Shown: piece after piece, positions 8,433 to 14,040 of the stretch | How positions within the stretch are numbered: position 1 is the stretch's first letter | Layout: each line of letters begins with the position of its first letter | Assembly: GCA_041623895.1 (NCBI GenBank) | Contig: JBFJVZ010000184.1 | Span: forward strand, 1 to 14,040 | Direction of reading: 5' to 3' | DNA: 14,040 nt | From: JBFJVZ01 sp041623895 | GTDB lineage: Bacteria > Planctomycetota > Planctomycetia > Pirellulales > Pirellulaceae | The notes under the pieces: model-generated | What the model saw: only the letters and a program-made list of their open reading frames with translations | Told to the model about the DNA's origin: nothing | The model's database searches: none | Program-made: the position numbers and the translations under genes

Positions 8433-9404
8433 TTAGTTATTGGTCTTCAGCCGCGGCTTGACCGTGACGTAACTTTGAGAGCTTCCACGGATCGTCAATA
8501 CAGCCGAGGCTGCCTTGTTGGCGTTGGCGGCAAGCCGCTGGCCGGATTGGGCTGCTTCCAGCTCGCGCTTCGTTGCCGCCAGTTCTTTGGTCAATCTCTT
8601 GACTTCTTTATCAGCTGCAGCTTCCGCGAAATCGCGAACCGCCGAGGCCACGTGGCTAAGTGAGGAATTCAGTTTGTCCACCAGAGCCAGCTCTTCGGCA
8701 CCTTCCAGGTCCGCCAGATAAACGGGATCGTTGGGGTGATTTTGGTTATCGGGTGAGCTTCGCAGGACAAGTGCAAGTGATCCCACGGCTTGCGCCATGG
8801 CAAGTTTTTGGTCGATCCCCGGGGGCACGGCCAGTGTCACGTTACGGACTCTTTCCACGCGATTCCCGGCAGGGCGGTTGATTTCATCTCCGGCCGCCAG
8901 GATGCGAACGTTTTGGACCAGCCGCTGAGTGACTTTTCCGCCTCGCTGCTTTGACGGATCGGCTCGCGTCAGCAAGATATCGACACGGTCATTGGGCATG
9001 GCGAAGCCGGCCATCAAGGAAGATTCCGATGGCGCCTGAAATGTAAACGCCACCATTCCTTCCGGAACCAGGGCGGCCAGCCCCGAGCCTTTACCCAACT
9101 TGGCGGGAATAATCGGTTCACCGCGAAACAGAGGCATCACCACCGACTGACCGACAACCGAGTTTATGTCGCGGATGACCTCCTGGGAGATCAAGTCCTT
9201 GGGACGCTTGACGACTTTGACCATGTCTTGTGTCAACACGGTACCGACGCGTGTGACATCAACGGTCAGCACGACGACCTCCTCCGTCTCCGGTTGGAGC
9301 ACCACCTTGGAGGGCTCTATCGACGTGAATTGATAGACGCCGTATGACGCAGAGGCCGCGCTGGTCAGCGCGAGCGACAGAATGATTAAGGAACGAAATC
9401 GCAT
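8433..9404 (-). CDS. cpaB: CpaB/RcpC-like Flp pilus assembly protein with SAF domain
   Basis: This 323-residue protein has an N-terminal hydrophobic signal or anchor (about 5-22), a SAF domain (about 43-105, including the stretch VGQSVVMPLFRGEPI at 84-98) and an RcpC/CpaB domain (about 115-220) with AMPNDRVDILLTR (135-147), the characteristic element of the family. CpaB/RcpC sits in the periplasm, where it is thought to help the secretin and pilus. A Lys/Glu/Ala-rich helix (about 240-290) predicts a C-terminal coiled coil before a short basic tail, an extension beyond the usual core. The ATG is preceded by AGGG that overlaps the tadV stop region; 7 bases separate the genes. A cpaC secretin normally follows cpaB, but cpaE follows here instead. 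Confidence 0.93.
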   Translation of the reverse strand: MRFRSLIILSLALTSAASASYGVYQFTSIEPSKVVLQPETEEVVVLTVDVTRVGTVLTQDMVKVVKRPKDLISQEVIRDINSVVGQSVVMPLFRGEPIIPAKLGKGSGLAALVPEGMVAFTFQAPSESSLMAGFAMPNDRVDILLTRADPSKQRGGKVTQRLVQNVRILAAGDEINRPAGNRVERVRNVTLAVPPGIDQKLAMAQAVGSLALVLRSSPDNQNHPNDPVYLADLEGAEELALVDKLNSSLSHVASAVRDFAEAAADKEVKRLTKELAATKRELEAAQSGQRLAANANKAASAVLTIRGSSQSYVTVKPRLKTNN

Positions 9405-9411
9405 GACAACC

Positions 9412-10002
9412 CTAACGAATCAACAGGTAATTGAGAGATGTAATTTCAGTAACGGGATGCGACTGAATCAGTAATACGAGCAGAACTGCCAGCAACAGCA
9501 TGACGCTGAACGGAATCAACTCGGACCTTCGTGTCGCATCCTCCTTCATGGAACGAAGATGATCTGGTTGGTCCAAAACGAGATGATGTTTCAATGTCTG
9601 CATGCGAAGCCAGGAGATCTTGACGTTTAACCAGGCCGCGCTCAGGCCTCCCCGCCGAACTAAAGCGATGACCGAAGCGGCGCCCGTCAGCAAACAGGCA
9701 ACCAGCAAAATCACGGATGCGAATGATGCGCCGACCCAGGCACCGAGCGCCGACATCAGCTTGACATCACCCGCGCCCATGGCGCCGATCATGAACGGTA
9801 TTAGCAGCACGCCAAAAGCGATCAGCACACCCAGCAAACCGTCCATCAGTCCGCTGGGACCGGCTACGGCCAACTGCCATGCCAATCCTGAAAGCAGCGC
9901 GGGAAAAGTCAGCCAATTGTAGATTTGTAACCAACGAACATCGGTAACTACCGCCGACGCGCAAATCGCCAAGGCAATGCATAATGGGACATACTCTGTC
10001 AT
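9412..10002 (-). CDS. cpaA: Prepilin peptidase TadV/CpaA (A24 aspartic protease)
   Basis: The product is a 196-residue polytopic membrane protease that cuts the leader from Flp pilins and the TadE pseudopilin at the cytoplasmic face. The two catalytic aspartates of the A24 family are visible: Asp21 in VVTDVRWLQIYNW and Asp79 in the GAGDVKL (GxGD) motif. Hydrophobic helices lie at about 5-22, 30-47, 55-73, 88-112 and 160-181. The N-terminal methyltransferase domain of PilD is absent, as usual for the short TadV/CpaA type. A strong GAGGAG site (10009-10014) stands six bases before the ATG. It lies 73 bases after the second pilin gene and 7 before cpaB. Confidence 0.95.
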   Translation of the reverse strand: MTEYVPLCIALAICASAVVTDVRWLQIYNWLTFPALLSGLAWQLAVAGPSGLMDGLLGVLIAFGVLLIPFMIGAMGAGDVKLMSALGAWVGASFASVILLVACLLTGAASVIALVRRGGLSAAWLNVKISWLRMQTLKHHLVLDQPDHLRSMKEDATRRSELIPFSVMLLLAVLLVLLIQSHPVTEITSLNYLLIR

Positions 10003-10075
10003 CTGCTACTCCTCGCAGGCGTGCGAACGCACTGGTTGCTGCCGCTGCTGGCCGCGGCGTATTGATGTAATGGGA

Positions 10076-10279
10076 TCATGGCTGTGTTACACCGTCCATT
10101 TCGGTATCAACAAAGGTAAATGCGTTCTCCAACTTGAAGCCGATGGCAAACACAACCGTGATAATGACGGCGGCGATCGCCGCAATCATGATCCCGTACT
10201 CGACCGCCGTCGCGCCTGTCTGCTCTTTGGCAAGACGTTGCAGGAAGGCCGATATAGATTTCCGATTGGTGTTGGCCAT
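10076..10279 (-). CDS. flp: Flp-family type IVc pilin (second copy)
   Basis: This encodes a 67-residue prepilin. A longer in-frame start exists at 10360, but the added residues do not resemble a leader, so the ATG at 10279 (MANTNRK) is chosen. The leader ends at Gly22 of TGATAVEYG, giving Glu at +5 and Tyr at +6 of a 45-residue mature pilin, the Flp signature. A hydrophobic helix (about 29-47) follows. The core of helix and cleavage site is nearly the same as in the first pilin, while leaders and C-termini differ, so the two are diverged tandem duplicates. The ribosome binding site is weak (GTGAAG), against a strong one for the first copy. Whether it is a major or a minor pilin cannot be told. 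Confidence 0.93.
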   Translation of the reverse strand: MANTNRKSISAFLQRLAKEQTGATAVEYGIMIAAIAAVIITVVFAIGFKLENAFTFVDTEMDGVTQP

Positions 10280-10398
10280 GATTACTTCACAATTTCGTTT
10301 AAGCTCTGGAATCTCGCGCCACCGTGAACATTTGGTGTGCGGCGCGATGCAGTGGAACAAGTGTCTGAAAAATCATTCCTGAGAAAGTCCGTTCGTCG

Positions 10399-10432
10399 CG
10401 CCAATGATTAGAAGGCGATCTAATCATTGGCG
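10399..10432 (-). terminator. 13-bp perfect inverted repeat between the two flp genes
   Basis: Arms at 10399-10411 and 10420-10432 are perfect reverse complements (CGCCAATGATTAG on the plus strand) around an 8-base loop. The structure starts 22 bases after the stop of the first pilin gene. No U-tract follows directly; a short T-run appears in the minus-strand transcript only near 10366-10372. It could be a partial terminator or a 3' stem that stabilises pilin mRNA, so that the first pilin is made in excess over the downstream assembly genes. It is unlikely to be a full stop, because the remaining pilus genes lie beyond it with no other evident promoter. Confidence 0.55.
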
Positions 10433-10454
10433 TCGACGGACTGGACACATCCGA

Positions 10455-10649
10455 TCAACCACCAGCTGCTGCTGCAGGTGCAACTTGATCCAGACCGGCA
10501 TCAACCTTATCGAAGGCTGCATCGGTCTTTTCGCCAACGCTGATAACGACGGTGATGATCACTGCTGCGATAGCTGCAACCATGATTCCGTACTCGACTG
10601 CCGTCGCGCCGTCTTCTTCTTTAAACAGACGTGAAACTAACTTTTTCAT
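10455..10649 (-). CDS. flp: Flp-family type IVc pilin (first copy, probable major pilin)
   Basis: This encodes a 64-residue prepilin. The ATG at 10649 is preferred over an upstream one at 10697 because GAGGAG (10656-10661) stands six bases before it and the leader then becomes MKKLVSRLFKEEDG, typical for Flp. Cleavage after Gly14 leaves ATAVEYG at the mature start, with Glu+5 and Tyr+6, and a 50-residue mature pilin. The hydrophobic helix spans about 21-39 and the tail ends in an Ala/Gly-rich stretch. It is the first gene of the operon, with a strong ribosome binding site and a stem-loop after its stop, all fitting the abundant structural subunit of the pilus. Confidence 0.95.
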   Translation of the reverse strand: MKKLVSRLFKEEDGATAVEYGIMVAAIAAVIITVVISVGEKTDAAFDKVDAGLDQVAPAAAAGG

Positions 10650-10712
10650 CGAATTCTCCTCACTAAGAAAGGTGTGTGTATTGGCGATGCTCGCCACTGG
10701 CCCGTTCGCTAA

Positions 10713-10728
10713 AGCAACAAGTGATCCA
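10713..10728 (-). promoter_or_regulatory. Candidate sigma-54 (RpoN) promoter for flp1 and the tad operon
   Basis: On the minus strand this reads TGGATCACTTGTTGCT. It has GG and GC spaced by exactly ten bases, with TGG and TTGCT as in the consensus TGGCACG-N4-TTGCW; three positions of the first block differ. Transcription would start near 10702, leaving a leader of about 53 bases before the flp1 ATG. No better sigma-70-type site was seen in this stretch. The match is by eye and imperfect. Confidence 0.4.
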
Positions 10729-10823
10729 ATTGCGGATCCTGATCAAAACAATTCAAGAAACTCAGTCGTAAACCCTTGCCATCACTTGACTTGAGTTTTC
10801 AGAAAAAAATCGCTTCCGCCGCC

Positions 10824-10899
10824 GGTGTTCACCGCGATTCGGCGATAGCGCAAACCATGGTTGGCGCCATCGTTCACAATCGTGAACAGTCAGTTCACG
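10824..10899. promoter_or_regulatory. Cluster of inverted GTTCAC half-sites, possible operator or activator site
   Basis: GTTCAC occurs at 10827-10832, where it lies within the palindrome GGTG-TT-CACC (10824-10833), and again at 10872-10877 and 10893-10898. Its reverse complement GTGAAC is at 10882-10887. The last three pair in two overlapping ways: GTTCAC-AATC-GTGAAC (10872-10887), and CGTGAAC-AGTCA-GTTCACG (10881-10899, seven-base arms). The cluster lies about 120-200 bases upstream of the flp1 start proposed from the sigma-54 site, a usual distance for an enhancer-binding activator. The regulator is unknown. Confidence 0.4.
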
Positions 10900-11052
10900 G
10901 TGGTTGTCATTTGCTATTCGTTGCGCACGAACGTCATTCGGAGTACATCGATCGTTGATATGAATTCAGAATCAAGAGCGACGATGATCAAGCTGAAGCA
11001 ACGGCAACGAAACAGCGCGCCTTAGCTGCGCGGTTAACGGCTGATCGTTTTC

Positions 11053-11080
11053 TTGACGAACAACATTACGTGACTAGTCT
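11053..11080 (+). promoter_or_regulatory. Weak sigma-70-like promoter for the surface-protein gene
   Basis: TTGACG (11053-11058) matches the -35 box at five of six positions. It is followed after 16 bases by TAGTCT (11075-11080), which agrees with TATAAT at only three of six. It sits about 48 bases before the ATG at 11128. This is the best plus-strand candidate seen, but support is thin. Confidence 0.22.
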
Positions 11081-11127
11081 GAAACTGGGGGGTTCCTTTT
11101 CTTGCAACCAGAACCCGGTTTCTATCG

Positions 11128-14040
11128 ATGTTTGTTTCTCGACAACGACAATCGTTCTTTGCGTCGCGCTCGTTTCGCGGAATCCTGTTTAAGCTCAAGC
11201 AAACATGTGCATTCGCACTGATTGTTTTGATTGCTTTTCCGCCACAAGTTTTTGCCGACAACTTTAACGGTGTCGTTGCTGGTGGCGCTGCAACGATCAG
11301 TCAAGCAGGCGGAAACCTGACAGTCAATCAGTTATCTGATCGCGCAATCATCAATTGGCAATCATTCTCTGTCGGCAGCAATCAAACCGCAAACTTCAAT
11401 TTGCCCAGCAGCTCGTCCGCCATTCTCAATCGCGTCACCGGAGCAGAAGCTTCATCGATATTGGGTACGCTGAAGTCAAACGGGCAAGTTTATCTGATCA
11501 ATCCCAACGGCATCCTGATCGGTCCAAACGCAAACATCTCGGTCGGAAGCCTGGTCGCTTCAACGCTGAACGTTGCCGACGCGGAGTTCATGCAGGGTGG
11601 CGATTTGAATTTTGAAGGTACGTCCCGGGCCGGAATCATTAACCATGGGACAGTGCAAGCGATCGAAGGCGACATCTACATGATTGGCGCCCATCTTGAG
11701 AATCACGGCACATTACGGGCGACCAATGGAACCGTCGGTCTGGCAGCAGGACAAAGCGTGCGACTGGCAGACGGCGCGCACCCTCAACTTGTCGTCCGTG
11801 CCACTTCAGAATCCTTGGGCGGAACCGGCGTGTTGAACACCGGCTTGATTGAAGCAGCGCGGGCCGAACTGCTCGCAAATGGCGGAAATGTCTACGGTCT
11901 GGCCATCAATAACACCGGCACCATCCGGGCCACAGGCGCTGAACAACGCGACGGTCGTATCTTTCTTGTTTCCGAAGGCGGCTCGATCAGCAATTCCGGT
12001 AACCTGATCGCACGTCGCAACAGCGACGGTGGTGATGTCATCCTGAACGCGGGCGGCACCGATGGTTCCAGTGTGGTTGTCGAAGGTTCCATTGACGTAG
12101 CCGGTGATGAAGTTGGTGGAAACATCTTCATCAAAGCGGCCACGATCGATATCGGCGGTGCAACCTTTTATCTAACCGGCTCCGTTGAAGATGGCCGCCT
12201 GGATCTGCGACTGGGACCGCATTCCGTCGTTTTGGTTTCAGAAGGAAATGGCGGATTCTTGAAGTTTAGTGACGGACCAGCACCCTCCATCGAAGATACA
12301 ACCACGTCGCTGAAAGCAACCTCGTCAGATGGATCCAATTTGGAGGGTTTCGGGAATTCCGGAAATCTTTCCAGACAAGATGGCGGGATGTTTGGAACCG
12401 GTGATGCGCCGATCATCGTGGACGGCACGGTAACGTCAGCGAATGGCCTGGTGCTGGAATCCGCATCTGACGCGGATCCCTTTCTTGGGTTCATCACAAT
12501 CGATCTGCAAAGGACCGGAGGCGGCAAAATTCCTTCCGGTTCCGAGGGTCTATTCACGTTCGAGGTGTTGGAGCCAAACGGCTTGATCTCCTATCAGTAC
12601 TTAGTCGTTCCGCTCGACGGCGGGAATACGAAATATAGCTTCCAGGCTCAAAGTGGTGAGCTGATCCAAAGTATGTACTTCACCAGCAGCTCAACCGGTT
12701 ACGACGTGACAACTTCCGGTGATGGAGATTCTGCGTCGGTCTCTCCGGTACCGATGCGCAACCCGGATGGAATTCCAGTGATCAACCGAATACGTAACAT
12801 CAAGGATGTCGAAGTTGCTGCAGGCGTGATCATCATCGAAAAGCAGACGGAGCCTGCGGGCAGCTTTGAATCGTTCGCCTTTTCGCTGGATGAAGGTGCC
12901 GATCCGCTATTCGATTTCATGCTGGCTGACGATCAATTGTTCTCGCGCGCCTTAGGCACCGGAACGTATACCGTCGAAGAATTCCTGACGGCAGAACAAA
13001 TCGCCGACTATTGGACGATCAGCGATATCGTCCTGAGCGGTAACACCGATGACTTTGACTCGGTCGATCTTGCCAATGGCTCGGCCACGATCAAGCTTGA
13101 CGCATTGGACATCGTGACGGTGACCTTCACCAATAGCCAAGGCGGCCGAATCATTGTCTCCAAGGATGTGTTGGCCGGAGATGAAAGCCAGGCTTTTGGC
13201 TTTGATGCCAGCTTTCTGGATGGTTCTCCAGACTTTTTCCTCTCCGAAACCGGCGGTGCTTATGAGAGTCCGATTCTTCCAGCCGGTTCCTATTCCGTCG
13301 AAGAACTCGCACTCGCGGGCTGGGATCTGGATAACGTAATGTTGATCGACACCGACACGTCGACAATCATCAATCCCGAACTCAGCAATGGCGGCGAGTT
13401 CACGCTCGCGGCTGGACAGAATCTGCAATTGGTCTTCAAGAACACGCAGCTCGGCACGATCGTGGTCGAAAAACAAGTCTTAGCCGGTAGCAGCAGTCAA
13501 GGATTCGGTTTCGATGCCAGCTACATCGACGGAACAAGCGACTTTACCCTCGCCGATGGCCAAACCCACGACAGCGGTTACCTTCGGCCGGGCTCTTACA
13601 GTGTCGCAGAGCTGGCGGCTGCCGGTTGGGATTTGGATCAAGTGATGCTGTTCGACGCTGACACCTCAACAATCATCAATCCCGAACTCAGCAATGGCGG
13701 CGAGTTCACGCTCGCGGCTGGACAGAATCTGCAACTGGTCTTCAAGAACACGCAGCTGGGCACGATCGTGGTCGAGAAACAAGTCTTGGCCGGCAACAGC
13801 AGTCAGGGATTCGGTTTTGATGCCAGCTATATCGACGGAACAAGCGACTTTACCCTCGCGGACGGCCAAACCCACGACAGCGGTTACCTTCGGCCGGGCT
13901 CTTACAGTGTCGCAGAGCTGGCGGCTGCCGGTTGGGATTTGGATCAGGTGATGTTGATCGACGCCGACACGTCAACGGTGATCAATCCCGAACTCAACAA
14001 TGCCGGCGAGTTCACGCTCGCGGCTGGACAGAATCTGCAA
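11128..14040 (+). CDS. Large secreted surface protein: TPS/filamentous-haemagglutinin domain plus prealbumin-like repeats (3' end beyond window)
   Basis: The frame is open for 971 codons to the right edge, so the C-terminus is missing. The ATG at 11128 gives a long signal peptide: a basic stretch, then CAFALIVLIAFPPQVFA, ending near residue 43. A TPS (FhaB/HecA-type) domain follows, with the typical opening of alternating Gly/Val/Asn strands, NPNGILIG (125-132), and beta-helix-like repeats to about 345. TPS domains direct two-partner secretion through a TpsB pore of the outer membrane. Residues about 345-565 I cannot assign. From 566 there are four prealbumin-like units: 566-672, 673-775, 776-877 and 878 onward. 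No TpsB gene is visible here. No ribosome binding site precedes the ATG. An adhesin or matrix role is inference from the architecture and the neighbouring pilus operon. Confidence 0.88.
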   Translation, partial: MFVSRQRQSFFASRSFRGILFKLKQTCAFALIVLIAFPPQVFADNFNGVVAGGAATISQAGGNLTVNQLSDRAIINWQSFSVGSNQTANFNLPSSSSAILNRVTGAEASSILGTLKSNGQVYLINPNGILIGPNANISVGSLVASTLNVADAEFMQGGDLNFEGTSRAGIINHGTVQAIEGDIYMIGAHLENHGTLRATNGTVGLAAGQSVRLADGAHPQLVVRATSESLGGTGVLNTGLIEAARAELLANGGNVYGLAINNTGTIRATGAEQRDGRIFLVSEGGSISNSGNLIARRNSDGGDVILNAGGTDGSSVVVEGSIDVAGDEVGGNIFIKAATIDIGGATFYLTGSVEDGRLDLRLGPHSVVLVSEGNGGFLKFSDGPAPSIEDTTTSLKATSSDGSNLEGFGNSGNLSRQDGGMFGTGDAPIIVDGTVTSANGLVLESASDADPFLGFITIDLQRTGGGKIPSGSEGLFTFEVLEPNGLISYQYLVVPLDGGNTKYSFQAQSGELIQSMYFTSSSTGYDVTTSGDGDSASVSPVPMRNPDGIPVINRIRNIKDVEVAAGVIIIEKQTEPAGSFESFAFSLDEGADPLFDFMLADDQLFSRALGTGTYTVEEFLTAEQIADYWTISDIVLSGNTDDFDSVDLANGSATIKLDALDIVTVTFTNSQGGRIIVSKDVLAGDESQAFGFDASFLDGSPDFFLSETGGAYESPILPAGSYSVEELALAGWDLDNVMLIDTDTSTIINPELSNGGEFTLAAGQNLQLVFKNTQLGTIVVEKQVLAGSSSQGFGFDASYIDGTSDFTLADGQTHDSGYLRPGSYSVAELAAAGWDLDQVMLFDADTSTIINPELSNGGEFTLAAGQNLQLVFKNTQLGTIVVEKQVLAGNSSQGFGFDASYIDGTSDFTLADGQTHDSGYLRPGSYSVAELAAAGWDLDQVMLIDADTSTVINPELNNAGEFTLAAGQNLQ
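12823..14040 (+). repeat. Tandem prealbumin-like (SpaA/CnaB-like) repeat units, about 306-321 bp
   Basis: Units begin at 12823 (107 codons), 13144 (103), 13453 (102) and 13759 (cut by the window edge). Each opens with a G-x-I-[IV]-[VI]-x-K strand, carries a Y-[ST]-V-x-E element near position 50 and closes with an F-[KT]-N strand. The first unit is diverged. The second shares only its C-terminal half closely with the third. The third and fourth are nearly identical in DNA, including an exact 83-base match (13558-13640 and 13864-13946). This points to recent duplication, and further units may follow beyond the window. Confidence 0.88.

Larger units (their letters stand above)
10650..11127. other. 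Divergent intergenic region between tad operon and surface-protein gene
   Basis: This 478-base stretch has no convincing gene; the short frames in it lack family resemblance and ribosome binding sites. It holds the flp1 ribosome binding site, a candidate sigma-54 promoter, a cluster of GTTCAC/GTGAAC half-sites (10824-10899) and a weak sigma-70-like site facing the plus-strand gene. It must contain promoters for both divergent units. Confidence 0.7.

Noticed and set aside
10041..10058. GC-rich 5-bp stem between flp2 and tadV (GCCGC and GCGGC)
   Set aside because: The stem is short, has no U-tract, and is expected by chance in GC-rich DNA. I do not call it a terminator.
10280..10360. Upstream in-frame start for flp2 at 10360
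   Set aside because: The added 27 residues contain cysteines and charged residues unlike any Flp leader, and MANTNRK at 10279 gives a normal prepilin.
10861..10876. Plus-strand sigma-54-like sequence TGGCGCCATCGTTCAC near the adhesin gene
   Set aside because: The essential GC of the -12 box is absent, and the site overlaps the GTTCAC palindromes.
10776..10958. A 60-codon plus-strand frame in the divergent intergenic region
   Set aside because: It has no ribosome binding site and no family resemblance, and it runs across the palindrome cluster, which better fits regulatory DNA.
11892..13875. Several antisense open frames on the minus strand (11892-12143, 12168-12557, 12952-13476, 13666-13875)
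   Set aside because: They are shadows of the surface-protein gene. Two share a repeated sequence only because they lie opposite the tandem repeats.
12823..14040. Tandem repeats as a possible CRISPR array
   Set aside because: The period is about 306 bases, the frame stays open throughout, and the units encode a conserved protein domain.

Overview
The window is dominated by a Tad (tight adherence, Flp type IVc) pilus operon on the minus strand. It runs from about 10649 leftwards off the left edge, and a very large secreted-surface-protein gene diverges from it on the plus strand from 11128 off the right edge. The domain mix, the TadG-like and AAA+ proteins, frequent weak Shine-Dalgarno sites, and moderately GC-rich coding DNA suggest a Planctomycete, perhaps Pirellulaceae/Rhodopirellula-like. 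That assignment is inference by resemblance; no marker gene is present.

The minus-strand operon, in transcription order, is: flp pilin 1 (10649-10455), a stem-loop, flp pilin 2 (10279-10076), prepilin peptidase TadV/CpaA (10002-9412), CpaB/RcpC (9404-8433), CpaE/TadZ (8418-7312), CpaF/TadA ATPase (7295-5766), TadB (5769-4792), TadC (4792-3836), an unrecognised two-membrane-segment protein (3814-3236), TadE pseudopilin (3223-2798), a TadG-like protein (2795-1362) and an AAA+ ATPase with a winged-helix-like N-terminus (1348 to beyond base 1). Genes from tadV onward overlap or lie within a few to about 20 bases of one another, so they probably share one mRNA. Together they would process pilin (TadV), position the machine (CpaE), power assembly (CpaF), anchor it in the inner membrane (TadB/TadC), and contribute pseudopilins and periplasmic parts (TadE, TadG-like, CpaB). 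No outer-membrane secretin (CpaC/RcpA) and no TadD lipoprotein is seen in the window.

The 478-base divergent intergenic region (10650-11127) holds a candidate sigma-54 promoter for flp1 and a cluster of GTTCAC/GTGAAC inverted half-sites upstream of it that could bind a regulator.

The plus-strand gene encodes at least 971 residues: a signal peptide, a TPS/filamentous-haemagglutinin N-terminal domain, a middle region I cannot assign, then at least four tandem prealbumin-like (SpaA/CnaB-like) units of about 102-107 residues, the last cut by the window edge. Each complete unit keeps a Lys-Glu-Asn set placed as in domains that form intramolecular isopeptide bonds. An adhesin of this architecture next to an adhesive pilus operon is the most interesting item here. 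I see no CRISPR array, tRNA, rRNA or insertion sequence.
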